Positions 1-6,065 of a stretch of DNA of 6,065 bases are shown here, piece after piece. Each line of letters begins with the position of its first letter. Position 1 is the stretch's first letter. Source of the stretch: Betaproteobacteria bacterium (lineage in GTDB: Bacteria; Pseudomonadota; Gammaproteobacteria; Burkholderiales; Gallionellaceae); contig JAGWMH010000116.1 of assembly GCA_028871775.1 (NCBI GenBank), positions 1 to 6,065 on the forward strand. Direction: 5' to 3'. The notes below the pieces were generated by a model, which had not been told where the DNA came from, searched no databases, and worked only from the letters and a program-made list of their open reading frames with translations. The position numbers were made by a program, and so were the translations under genes.

Positions 1-19
1 TGCTGAGCAAGTCCAAGAT

Positions 20-137
20 CGTCATTGTGAGCGCAGCGAAGCAATCCAGGAATCCTAAAAGATCACATAGTTCTGGATCGCCACGTCGCTTCCCGCCACG
101 CTTCGCTCGCGGCTAACGGCTTATTCTCGCGATGACG
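20..137. repeat. REP-like imperfect palindromic intergenic repeat
   Basis: The outer arms CGTCATTGTGAG (20-31) and CTCGCGATGACG (126-137) are complementary at 10 of 12 positions, and the other two are G-T wobbles. Nested arms GCGAAGC (36-42) with GCTTCGC (100-106) and ATCCAG (44-49) with CTGGAT (73-78) also pair in register, giving one long interrupted fold. The wording (GTCATTG.GAGCG..GCGAAGCAATCC) matches a class of dispersed non-coding palindromes I recall from many bacterial genomes. No coding sequence is seen here. The copy number in this genome cannot be judged from the window. Confidence 0.7.
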
Positions 138-260
138 TACTTATTCAGCGTTTCCCTAAATTTTAATCTGGGCAGCAAATTACCTTCTACCTTATCGGCG
201 CTATCTGGTATCGTGTGCACAGGTAACTTCGACGGCTTTTCCTATCAACCCTACCTGCAA

Positions 261-265
261 AGAGA
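261..265 (+). promoter_or_regulatory. Shine-Dalgarno-like site for the TTG-started microprotein
   Basis: AGAGA lies seven bases before the TTG at 273. The match to the anti-Shine-Dalgarno is modest, but it supports the internal TTG over the upstream ATG at 132, which falls inside the palindromic repeat. Confidence 0.4.
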
Positions 266-272
266 CATCAAA

Positions 273-419
273 TTGGCACAACCTAATTTTCAATTCGAGA
301 AACGCCAGAAAGAATTAGCAAAGAAGAAAAAACAAGAAGAGAAAAGACAACGCAAGCTGGCGGAAAAAGCCAACAAAGACCAGCCGGAACAGCCGGCGGA
401 TGAAGGAACGGCGGCATAA
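273..419 (+). CDS. lysine-rich conserved microprotein (48 aa), unknown function
   Basis: The predicted product is 48 residues and begins (M)AQPNFQFEKRQKELAKKKK. It continues as a highly charged Lys/Glu/Arg/Gln-rich helix to about residue 35 and ends in an acidic, Pro/Ala-containing tail. Small proteins starting MAxPNxQFEKRQKE with a KKKKxEEKRxRK core recur as hypothetical proteins in beta- and gamma-proteobacteria; this is recalled, not searched. The family's first residue coincides with a TTG codon here, preceded by AGAGA, so I choose 273. The frame stays open back to an ATG at 132, but residues 1-47 of that longer version look unlike the family and the ATG sits within the repeat arm. There is no signal peptide or membrane segment. 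A role in binding nucleic acid or the ribosome is only a guess from its charge. Confidence 0.68.
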   Translation: MAQPNFQFEKRQKELAKKKKQEEKRQRKLAEKANKDQPEQPADEGTAA

Positions 420-425
420 GACGGC

Positions 426-445
426 GGCGGGCAAAGTTGCCCGCC
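426..445. terminator. GC-rich hairpin between convergent genes, possible bidirectional terminator
   Basis: GGCGGGCAA and TTGCCCGCC-type arms (426-434 with 437-445) give an eight to nine base-pair stem with a very small loop. It begins seven bases after the microprotein stop and about 16 bases beyond the yaeQ stop on the other strand, where a shared terminator is expected. Neither side has a real T-run, so intrinsic termination is uncertain. Confidence 0.45.
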
Positions 446-461
446 CCATCTTCAACGACTC

Positions 462-1016
462 TTAGCGCCCGACTTTAGTACCTTTCAGCGTCACGCGCTC
501 CACCGGCACGCTGTCGTTACCGTCGCTTAGCCAAACCTGCCCATCCTGAATGGTGCATTGCAACTGCATGGTGCGCTGCGCCAGCTTCGCCAGGGCGCGC
601 GTATTTTCCGGCAGCAGGTTGATCACGGTGAGGTTCTTGAGCCGCTCGAATTTCTCACTGTTCTGGGCGAACCACATCTCGGCGGTACGCCCGCCATAGG
701 CATAAACCACCACCTGCCCGGCGCGCCCGCATGCTTTGCGGATCAGCTTCTCGTCGGGCAGCCCCACATCTATCCAGAGCTTGATGGCGCCGGTCAAATC
801 CTTCAGCCACAGATCCGGCTCGTCATCGGCAGTCATCCCCTCCCCGAACGACAAATGCTCATGCGCGTGCAGCGCAAAAGCCAGCAAGCGCACCATCATG
901 CGCTCATCGGTTTCCGAAGGGTGGCGCGCCAGGGTCAGCGCGTGGTCGTGGTAATAATGACGCTCCATATCTGCGATTTGCAGATCGGCCTTGAATATGG
1001 TTGCTTTAATAGCCAT
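462..1016 (-). CDS. yaeQ: YaeQ family protein (PD-(D/E)XK-like fold), 184 aa
   Basis: The protein begins MAIKATIFKADLQIADMERH, the typical YaeQ opening, and its 184 residues fit the family (about 180 aa). The frame is open 30 codons further upstream, but that stretch reads through the intergenic repeat. The ATG at 1016 has a good AGAGGAA ribosome site four bases away. The family is known to adopt a fold like PD-(D/E)XK nucleases; here the PD at residues 67-68 and WID at 81-83 lie in the conserved core. No catalytic activity is established as far as I know. E. coli yaeQ was reported as a suppressor of loss of the elongation factor RfaH when over-supplied, and it neighbours arfB there too. It is last in the prfC-S4-arfB-yaeQ series, 139 bases after arfB, so it may also have its own transcript. 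Confidence 0.93.
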   Translation of the reverse strand: MAIKATIFKADLQIADMERHYYHDHALTLARHPSETDERMMVRLLAFALHAHEHLSFGEGMTADDEPDLWLKDLTGAIKLWIDVGLPDEKLIRKACGRAGQVVVYAYGGRTAEMWFAQNSEKFERLKNLTVINLLPENTRALAKLAQRTMQLQCTIQDGQVWLSDGNDSVPVERVTLKGTKVGR

Positions 1017-1020
1017 GTGT

Positions 1021-1027
1021 TTCCTCT
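1021..1027 (-). promoter_or_regulatory. yaeQ ribosome binding site
   Basis: Read on the - strand this is AGAGGAA, four bases before the ATG at 1016. It fixes the yaeQ start at that codon rather than the in-frame ATG at 1106. Confidence 0.7.
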
Positions 1028-1059
1028 GAATCGACAGGCAGCTACGCACGCCAAAAAAT

Positions 1060-1150
1060 TCCTTCCCACTTACAGGGGGAAGGATAGGATGGGGGTCGGT
1101 TACCATAATTTTCTACCCTCTCCCTACCCCTCCCCCTGCAAGAGGGAGGG
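1060..1150. repeat. bipartite C/G-rich hairpin repeat between arfB and yaeQ
   Basis: There are two stem-loops. The first pairs TCCTTCCC (1060-1067) with GGGAAGGA (1077-1084). The second pairs CCCTCCC (1128-1134) with GGGAGGG (1144-1150). The linker also holds GGATAGGATGGGGG and CCCTCTCCCTACCCC, so the two halves are roughly complementary and could form one larger fold. No T-run follows either stem on the - strand, which argues against a plain terminator. Repeats of the CCCTCTCCCTA..CCC type are common dispersed intergenic elements in proteobacteria. It could reduce or insulate read-through from arfB into yaeQ, or stabilise the upstream mRNA; both are inference. Confidence 0.6.
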
Positions 1151-1155
1151 AATAA

Positions 1156-1569
1156 TCACTCCACTACCCGCCCGCGCAGCGCCTTCACTCCGCCGCGCCG
1201 GGTCTTGTTCTCCAGCCGCTTCTGCTGCGAACTGCGCGTGGGCTTGGTGGCACGGCGCACAGCCGGCAATACCGCCACACTTTGCACCAGCTGCTTCAGG
1301 CGCCTTAACGCCTCGCCGCGATTCTTGTCCTGGCTGCGAAACTCCTGCGCCTTGATGACGATCACGCCATCCCTGGTGATGCGCTGGTCATTCAATTGCA
1401 GCAGTCGCTGCTTGAATTCATCCGGCAGCGATGACGCGTTGATGTCAAAGCGCAGATGCACCGCGCTGGAAACCTTGTTGACGCTCTGTCCGCCCGCCCC
1501 CTGCGCGCGAACGGCGCTGATTTCGATCTCGCGGTCTGGAATGATGACATTGTGGGAAATATACAGCAT
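1156..1569 (-). CDS. arfB: alternative ribosome-rescue factor ArfB (YaeJ), peptidyl-tRNA hydrolase, 137 aa
   Basis: ArfB enters the empty A site of ribosomes stalled at the end of a broken mRNA and hydrolyses the peptidyl-tRNA. The 137-residue protein matches the family length (E. coli 140). The catalytic loop GAGGQ is at residues 24-28, followed by SVNK and a release-factor domain 3-like core (HLRFDI, DGVIVIKAQEFRSQ). The basic tail from about residue 105 (RRATKPTRSS..KRLENK, ending VKALRGR) is the part that occupies the mRNA channel in known structures. The start at 1569 gives MLYISHNVIIPDREIEI, like E. coli MIVISRHVAIPDGELEI; the frame extends 50 codons upstream but that is the shadow of the S4 gene. 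It starts five bases after the S4 stop with only a weak ribosome site (GGAT), suggesting translational coupling. Confidence 0.96.
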   Translation of the reverse strand: MLYISHNVIIPDREIEISAVRAQGAGGQSVNKVSSAVHLRFDINASSLPDEFKQRLLQLNDQRITRDGVIVIKAQEFRSQDKNRGEALRRLKQLVQSVAVLPAVRRATKPTRSSQQKRLENKTRRGGVKALRGRVVE

Positions 1570-1574
1570 GGAAT

Positions 1575-1789
1575 TTATCCGATGACCTGAATGCGCACAT
1601 CGCCCAGCGTCACCACCGAACCCGCGCGTATCTTGGCGGTCTTGCGCAGTTCCACCTTGCCGTCCACCGACACCACGCCCTCCGCCACCAGCACTTTGCC
1701 CGCTCCGCCGCTGTCGCACACGCCCGCCAGCTTGAGCAACTGGTTGAGCTCGACAAATTCACCACGCAGCTTGAACTCGAGTTGTTGCA

Positions 1790-1790
<1 letters not shown>
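1575..1790 (-). CDS. ybcJ: S4-domain RNA-binding protein, YbcJ type, 71 aa
   Basis: This is a single small S4 RNA-binding domain. It begins MQQLEFKLRGEFVELNQLLK, with the S4 core at about residues 12-60: the helix ELNQLLKLAGVCDSGGAGK, then VLVAEGVVSVDGKVELRKT and the KIRAGSVVTLG strand. The layout and length match E. coli YbcJ (70 aa, EL.DLLKLEG..ESG..AK, VDG..ETRK..KI.AG). The family binds structured RNA; the cellular target is not well established. The ATG at 1790 overlaps the prfC stop by one base (TGATG), so ribosomes finishing prfC probably restart here; an in-frame ATG at 1841 lies inside prfC and is not supported. Its position between RF3 and ArfB suggests, by inference, a role on rRNA or tRNA. 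Confidence 0.9.
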
Positions 1791-3430
<1,640 letters not shown>

Positions 3431-3574
3431 GGTTAAAGCCTGTGAAAAAAGTGCGCAAGTCTAATGGCTATGCGGGGGAAAGTCTAACGCACTTTGCCTG
3501 TAGTAATTTGAGCTTAAACTGATAGTGAATATCTGATAGCCGCCAACAACAGTCGTCAGTATTCAGGTTATAGC

Positions 3575-3601
3575 TGGCTCCCGTTCTGGACTCGAACCAA
3601 A
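3575..3601 (-). other. tRNA 3'-end fragment (T-arm plus acceptor, Asn-like), possible attachment-site scar
   Basis: On the - strand this reads TTTGG-TTCGAGT-CCAGA, a standard five-pair T-stem (one G-U) around a canonical TTCGAGT T-loop, followed by ACGGGAGCCA. GGTTCGAGTCCAG...GGGAGCCA resembles the 3' end of bacterial tRNA-Asn. The 5' acceptor strand, D-arm and anticodon arm are missing: no CTCCCG- or TCCCG-like partner occurs in the 100 bases upstream. The acceptor segment looks one base short if GCCA is the end. Integrases that use tRNA 3' ends leave such partial copies at one end of an island. A chance match to part of a T-arm is possible but less likely given that stem, loop and CCA end are in register. 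Confidence 0.55.
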
Positions 3602-3654
3602 AATCTTACCCACTGGCAAAATAAGTTTTTTACTGCTAGATTGCCGCCTCATGT

Positions 3655-3671
3655 ATCCGTAGTCATCCGTA
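3655..3671. repeat. two direct copies of ATCCGTA, ten-base period
   Basis: ATCCGTA occurs at 3655-3661 and 3665-3671, separated by GTC. One helical turn between identical heptamers suits a protein binding site, and the pair lies between the tRNA-like fragment and the AT-rich gene. The second copy overlaps TATTAT (3670-3675), a possible -10 box without a good -35. Function unknown. Confidence 0.35.
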
Positions 3672-3681
3672 TTATTTGGAC

Positions 3682-3687
3682 AGGGGA
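3682..3687 (+). promoter_or_regulatory. Shine-Dalgarno-like AGGGGA for the AT-rich gene
   Basis: AGGGGA lies six bases before the ATG at 3694, within a small GGAC/GTCC inverted repeat (3678-3681 with 3689-3692). It is the only good ribosome site near the possible starts of this gene. Confidence 0.45.
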
Positions 3688-3693
3688 AGTCCA

Positions 3694-4371
3694 ATGGGTG
3701 GCGCTCATTGTATTCGTGTTAAGGCAGGAAGAATTCAATATCTTCTCAGTGTGAACTCAACCATTATGACAAAACTAAGCCTTCAGAAATTGCAAGTAAA
3801 CCTCGCCACACATTATTACGAAAAGACGATAGAAGGAATTTATCTGTCGGCCACCCAGGCAAAGGTCCATTTAGAGAAAGAACTAAAGCAGCAGGCTAAC
3901 GACATCACTGTGGACAATTCTTTATCTAAGGAGGAAAAGGCTTACCTAATAGATACCCTCTCAGACGAATGCTTCCTTAGTGAGAAAACAACAGAACTCG
4001 CGGGTGAGATGATGGTAGTTGCGTTTTACAAGACTATCGAAATTGCAATTAAAGATATGCTGAAATTTAGCGGCCTTTTTACCGAAGCACAGATAAGAAG
4101 TTTTTATAGAATAGCTGAGTTAAAGAAACAAGTTAGCAAGAAGATTTGCAATATAGAAAAGTTGAATGGATTTAATGCCTACGATGAGCTTCGCTGTATC
4201 AACAACTGCATAAAACACAGCGGTAAAGTTAACGACGAACTCTCCAAATATCCGAATTGGAAAAAGGGAAGTAAGCTATCTAATTTAGATAAAAAATACT
4301 GGCGGCTAAAAGCTGGTGTGAACGGTTTTGTTAAATCCTTGCAAAAAGAAATTTTGGCAAAAATGGTTTAG
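3694..4371 (+). CDS. hypothetical helical protein in AT-rich DNA, possible HEPN-like; unknown function
   Basis: I do not recognise this protein. It is 225 residues from the ATG at 3694, chosen for its AGGGGA ribosome site. The ATG at 3766 (MTKLSLQKLQ, 201 aa) is a serious alternative because its first residues look like a natural N-terminus, but it has no clear ribosome site. The protein is soluble and almost wholly charged alpha-helix, without signal peptide or membrane segments. About two thirds along is YDELRCINNCIKHSGKVND. An N-x-x-K-H-S/N-G motif in a helical protein recalls some HEPN-type families, but R and H are eight apart, not the canonical R-x(4-6)-H, so ribonuclease activity is speculative. 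Composition is clearly more AT-rich than the prfC operon, which suggests transfer. It stands 148 bases before hicB in the same orientation. Confidence 0.72.
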   Translation: MGGAHCIRVKAGRIQYLLSVNSTIMTKLSLQKLQVNLATHYYEKTIEGIYLSATQAKVHLEKELKQQANDITVDNSLSKEEKAYLIDTLSDECFLSEKTTELAGEMMVVAFYKTIEIAIKDMLKFSGLFTEAQIRSFYRIAELKKQVSKKICNIEKLNGFNAYDELRCINNCIKHSGKVNDELSKYPNWKKGSKLSNLDKKYWRLKAGVNGFVKSLQKEILAKMV

Positions 4372-4373
4372 TG

Positions 4374-4395
4374 CAATCTACAATCTATGCAATCT
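4374..4395. repeat. short tandem CAATCTA heptamers
   Basis: CAATCTA is at 4374-4380 and directly again at 4381-4387, with a third partial copy GCAATCT at 4389-4395. They lie just after the stop of the AT-rich gene. They are too short to call functional. Confidence 0.4.
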
Positions 4396-4480
4396 GCGCA
4401 CACACGCGTGGGGCCAATTTTATAGCAGTAGCATGGTTTCGTGTGATGGACTCCAGCAGGCTGTCCATATTATTTTGGAG

Positions 4481-4486
4481 TAAAAT
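4481..4486 (+). promoter_or_regulatory. possible -10 box of hicBA promoter
   Basis: TAAAAT matches the sigma-70 -10 consensus at five of six bases and lies 34 bases before hicB, but no good -35 box is found at 15-18 bases. An inverted repeat CAGC-AG-GCTG (4454-4463) and a CTCCA/TGGAG pair (4451-4455, 4476-4480) just upstream could be an operator for autoregulation. This is inference from position only. Confidence 0.25.
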
Positions 4487-4509
4487 GAGCCTTCAATGTA
4501 AATTGAACT

Positions 4510-4515
4510 GGAAGA
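4510..4515 (+). promoter_or_regulatory. hicB ribosome binding site
   Basis: GGAAGA lies four bases before the ATG at 4520 and supports that start. Confidence 0.5.
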
Positions 4516-4519
4516 CCAA

Positions 4520-4729
4520 ATGAATTTCACCATAGAGCATGAGCAGGAAGCGGATGGGCGTTGGTTGGCGGAAGTGCCGGAGTTACCGGGTGTCCTCGCT
4601 TACGGTGCAACCTCCCTGGAAGCAATGTCGAAGGCTGAGGTTCTCGCCCTTCGCGTTATCGCCGAACGTCTTGAGCATGGCGAAAGCCGCCCTTTAGACA
4701 TAATTATTTCCATCCCGCTCGCGGCATGA
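4520..4729 (+). CDS. hicB: HicB-like antitoxin (UPF0150 fold), 69 aa
   Basis: HicB antitoxins bind and neutralise HicA. The 69 residues form the partial RNase-H-like HicB domain: strand MNFTIEHEQEADGRWLAEVP, then ELPGVLAYGATSLEA (the PELPGV..G.T..EA signature, residues 21-35), then the helix with KAEVLALRVIAERLEHGE and a closing strand. It is a short form: there is no C-terminal ribbon-helix-helix or helix-turn-helix extension, so direct autorepression by HicB alone is doubtful. The gene order is antitoxin first, opposite to the E. coli hicAB order, and its stop overlaps the hicA start by four bases (ATGA), implying coupled translation. Composition is nearer the host than that of the preceding AT-rich gene. 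Confidence 0.88.
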   Translation: MNFTIEHEQEADGRWLAEVPELPGVLAYGATSLEAMSKAEVLALRVIAERLEHGESRPLDIIISIPLAA

Positions 4730-4938
4730 GCCAATGGCCTTCGGTCAAAGCCAAACGTCTTCTTGCCGCGCTGTTGCGGCTCGGTTGGGAAATCAAACGG
4801 CAATCCGGTTCACACAAGACACTTTCCCGCCAAGGCTGGCCTGATTTTGTTTTCGCCTTCCACGACGGCGACGAAATCGGCCCAAAAATGTTAGCGCGCA
4901 TCGCAAAGCATACAGACCTTACTCCAGATGATCTGTAG
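4726..4938 (+). CDS. hicA: HicA toxin (YcfA-like mRNA interferase), 70 aa
   Basis: HicA is a small dsRNA-binding-fold ribonuclease that cleaves mRNA and stops growth when HicB is lost. The 70 residues show the family pattern. The N-terminal helix VKAKRLLAALLRLGWEIKRQ leads into GSHKTLSR with the expected catalytic histidine at residue 30. It continues with PDFVFAFHDGDEIGPKMLARIAKH, corresponding to the usual end strand and I/L-x-x-G-T/P-L-x-x-I helix, and a TDLTPDDL tail. The sequence is intact with the active-site GSH present, so the toxin is probably functional. It starts within the last codons of hicB (ATGA overlap), consistent with one bicistronic mRNA. Its stop is only 22 bases from the end of the convergent ychJ remnant. 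Confidence 0.9.
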   Translation: MSQWPSVKAKRLLAALLRLGWEIKRQSGSHKTLSRQGWPDFVFAFHDGDEIGPKMLARIAKHTDLTPDDL

Positions 4939-4965
4939 TTAAACTCGGCATTGCGGCGAACTACA
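4934..4965. repeat. inverted repeat spanning two convergent stop codons
   Basis: TGTAGTT (4934-4940) and AACTACA (4959-4965) are perfect seven-base inverted arms around an 18-base spacer. Each arm contains a TAG stop: hicA on + (4936-4938) and the ychJ remnant on - (4961-4963). There is no T-run, so terminator function is doubtful. Confidence 0.4.
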
Positions 4966-5119
4966 CAATATCCCCATCCACATAAAACCACTGCCCCACC
5001 TCGCGCACGAAGCGGCTGATTTCATGCAGCCGATGCGCGCGGCCACCCTCCTTGTCGCGCGCCACGAATTCCACCACGGCGTGACCCGGCGCTGGCTGTT
5101 CATGCCGCCTCACCGTCGG
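4961..5119 (-). pseudogene. ychJ: C-terminal remnant of a YchJ/UPF0225 (SEC-C motif) protein
   Basis: On the - strand the frame ending in TAG at 4961 encodes VVEFVARDKEGGRAHRLHE followed by ISRFVREVGQWFYVDGDIV. This is the conserved C-terminal NTF2-like part of YchJ (E. coli: [23 protein letters not shown].....GQWYYIDG). About 50 residues are recognisable, from roughly TVRRHEQPAPGHA. The family is usually 130-160 residues with an N-terminal CPCGSG..Y..CC zinc motif, all of which is missing. The frame runs open to a TAG at 5207-5209, but residues above about 5119 no longer resemble the family, and no start with a ribosome site is seen. The break probably marks a deletion or insertion junction. 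YchJ function is unknown, so the loss says little about physiology. Confidence 0.75.
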
Positions 5120-5278
5120 TAAGTCTGCACCTGCCTGCACTAGCTGATCTGCGTACCGGTGGCTGCCTTGAAATCGAAGGCTTACAGGTCCTTCTTGGCG
5201 GCCACCCTATTCGAGAAACGGTTCTCCATGCAAATCGAATTGTTATGTTTCTGGATGGGAACTAGTTAGCCTAGTAAA
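5120..5278. other. non-coding or decayed stretch between ychJ remnant and glycosyltransferase
   Basis: No intact gene is seen. On the - strand an ATG at about 5229 opens MENRFSNRVAAKKDL, then TAA, and the same frame continues AFDFKAATGTQIS before a TAG. This resembles a short decayed reading frame, but I recognise no family. A small palindrome ACTAG..CTAGT (5261-5275) lies just beyond the glycosyltransferase stop without a T-run. Confidence 0.35.
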
Positions 5279-6065
5279 TCATGGAGCAGAGTATTGCAGA
5301 AAATCTATAGTTTCCAGCGGCCAGTTGCCCTTGGCTAATCGCAATAATCTTTTGAAAGTTCCGGTTTTGTGAACAACCAGTTCCATGCTGGCGAATTGCA
5401 TGAATTGCGCTGGATCCAGATGCAGTTGTTGCGCCTGATCGTGTTTTACAAGCAAGTAAAAATTCCCTTTGGGCTGCGTAAGGGATTCAACAGTGTCTAT
5501 GGCGTAGCAGGGCGCCTTACTATACAGGGCTAACTCTCTTGCCACGCCGGGCATTTGATAAATATAGACCGGCATGCCAGACTGCCTGCCTAATAATTTG
5601 GCAGCGTTATGAGCTACGCTGTATTGCGTAAAAGCTAAAGTAGTCAATAAAGCTAGAAATATGTACAGCAGGTCGATTGCGAGAACAGAGTAAATGATAG
5701 TGCGGAGTTTTAATGATGCCGCTCTCGTTGCGTAGAAGTAATACGACGACCCAACCAAGAATATGGCTACCGTCGCCAGTAGTATGAAGTTATTTACATA
5801 AATACTCAGCGCAATCGTTATCAAAGCGAGCAGGAATATCAGGCACATCTGCGCAATAAACAAAGGGCGGCTGACGTCCGAATTATTCAAGAAGCGGGCG
5901 CAGAGAATGGCCGCAAAAGGGAAGATGATGTCTATGTAGTAATCAAGCTGGAACTTGGTGGCGCTGAACATTAAAAAGGTACAAAAAAATGCGCCACTCA
6001 GGAAAATAAAAGCGGCGCGTTCGGAAGAAGCAACGCTGCCAAGCGCCTTGAAATGAGTATGAATT
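5279..6065 (-). CDS. GT39/ArnT-like membrane glycosyltransferase, C-terminal 261 aa (5' end outside window)
   Basis: The frame is open from the right edge to the TGA at 5279, so this is the C-terminal part of a longer protein. The ATG at 5971 is internal: the 31 codons upstream of it (THFKALGSVASSERAAF..., then a hydrophobic run) continue the same membrane domain. Five membrane segments follow in order: AAFIFLSGAFFCTFLMF, YYIDIIFPFAAILCARFL, a long IAQMCLIFLLALITIAL run, FILLATVAIFLVGSSYYF and VLAIDLLYIFLALLTTLAF. A periplasmic tail of about 110 residues comes next. SATKFQLDYYIDIIFPF matches the S-x-x-K-x-x-x-Y-x(5)-P element typical of lipid-linked sugar transferases such as ArnT and PMT relatives. 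These move a sugar from a polyprenyl phosphate donor to lipid A or another acceptor at the periplasmic face. The substrate cannot be told here. It points toward the ychJ remnant. Confidence 0.82.
   Translation of the reverse strand, partial: IHTHFKALGSVASSERAAFIFLSGAFFCTFLMFSATKFQLDYYIDIIFPFAAILCARFLNNSDVSRPLFIAQMCLIFLLALITIALSIYVNNFILLATVAIFLVGSSYYFYATRAASLKLRTIIYSVLAIDLLYIFLALLTTLAFTQYSVAHNAAKLLGRQSGMPVYIYQMPGVARELALYSKAPCYAIDTVESLTQPKGNFYLLVKHDQAQQLHLDPAQFMQFASMELVVHKTGTFKRLLRLAKGNWPLETIDFLQYSAP

Noticed and set aside
558..1355. 265-codon open frame on the + strand
   Set aside because: It is antisense to yaeQ and the end of arfB and crosses the intergenic repeat; no family features.
1156..1719. 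Longer arfB start at 1719
   Set aside because: The extra 50 residues are Gly/Arg-rich shadow of the S4 gene; family alignment places the start at 1569.
3431..3574. prfC promoter
   Set aside because: On the - strand TAGACT-like hexamers occur twice but no acceptable -35 lies 16-18 bases upstream of either.
3599..3631. Terminator-like A-run, CTTA/TAAG stem, T-run on both strands
   Set aside because: The central stem is only four A/T-rich pairs around a 13-base loop with a T-T mismatch before the A/T tract; too weak for an intrinsic terminator, though the six T on the + strand are noted.
3575..3665. A complete tRNA gene on the - strand
   Set aside because: No complementary 5' acceptor strand, D-arm or convincing anticodon arm can be built upstream of the T-arm.
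4704..4991. 95-codon open frame on the - strand
   Set aside because: It is antisense to the intact hicA gene and differs in frame from the ychJ remnant.

Overview
The window looks like a chromosomal segment of a beta-proteobacterium, possibly of the Nitrosomonadales/Gallionellaceae type. This rests on recalled family resemblance (RF3, ArfB, YaeQ, a lysine-rich microprotein, intergenic palindromic repeats) and a GC-rich core. It is inference, not a database result.

Left part (1-1155). A REP-like palindromic repeat (20-137) precedes a very small lysine-rich protein that probably starts at a TTG codon (273-419, + strand). A GC-rich hairpin (426-445) lies between it and the convergent yaeQ gene.

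Core (462-3430, all - strand). An apparent operon is read right to left: prfC (peptide-chain release factor 3), a 71-aa S4-domain RNA-binding protein of the YbcJ type, arfB/yaeJ (GGQ-type ribosome-rescue hydrolase), then yaeQ (PD-(D/E)XK-like fold). prfC and the S4 gene overlap by one base (TGATG). The S4 gene and arfB are five bases apart. A bipartite hairpin repeat (1060-1150) separates arfB from yaeQ. The group joins translation termination and recycling, RNA binding and rescue of stalled ribosomes.

Right part (3431-6065) has an accessory character. It starts with a 27-base fragment resembling the T-arm and acceptor 3' end of a tRNA (Asn-like, - strand, 3575-3601) without its 5' half, the kind of scar left by site-specific integration. 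Then come an AT-rich gene for a helical protein of unknown function (3694-4371), a two-gene HicBA toxin-antitoxin module with the antitoxin first (4520-4938), and a decayed C-terminal remnant of a YchJ/UPF0225 gene (4961-5119, - strand). The C-terminal 261 residues of a GT39/ArnT-like membrane glycosyltransferase run off the right edge (5279-6065, - strand).

I see no complete undescribed system. The best candidate for something new is the AT-rich orphan beside hicBA in what may be a tRNA-bounded island.
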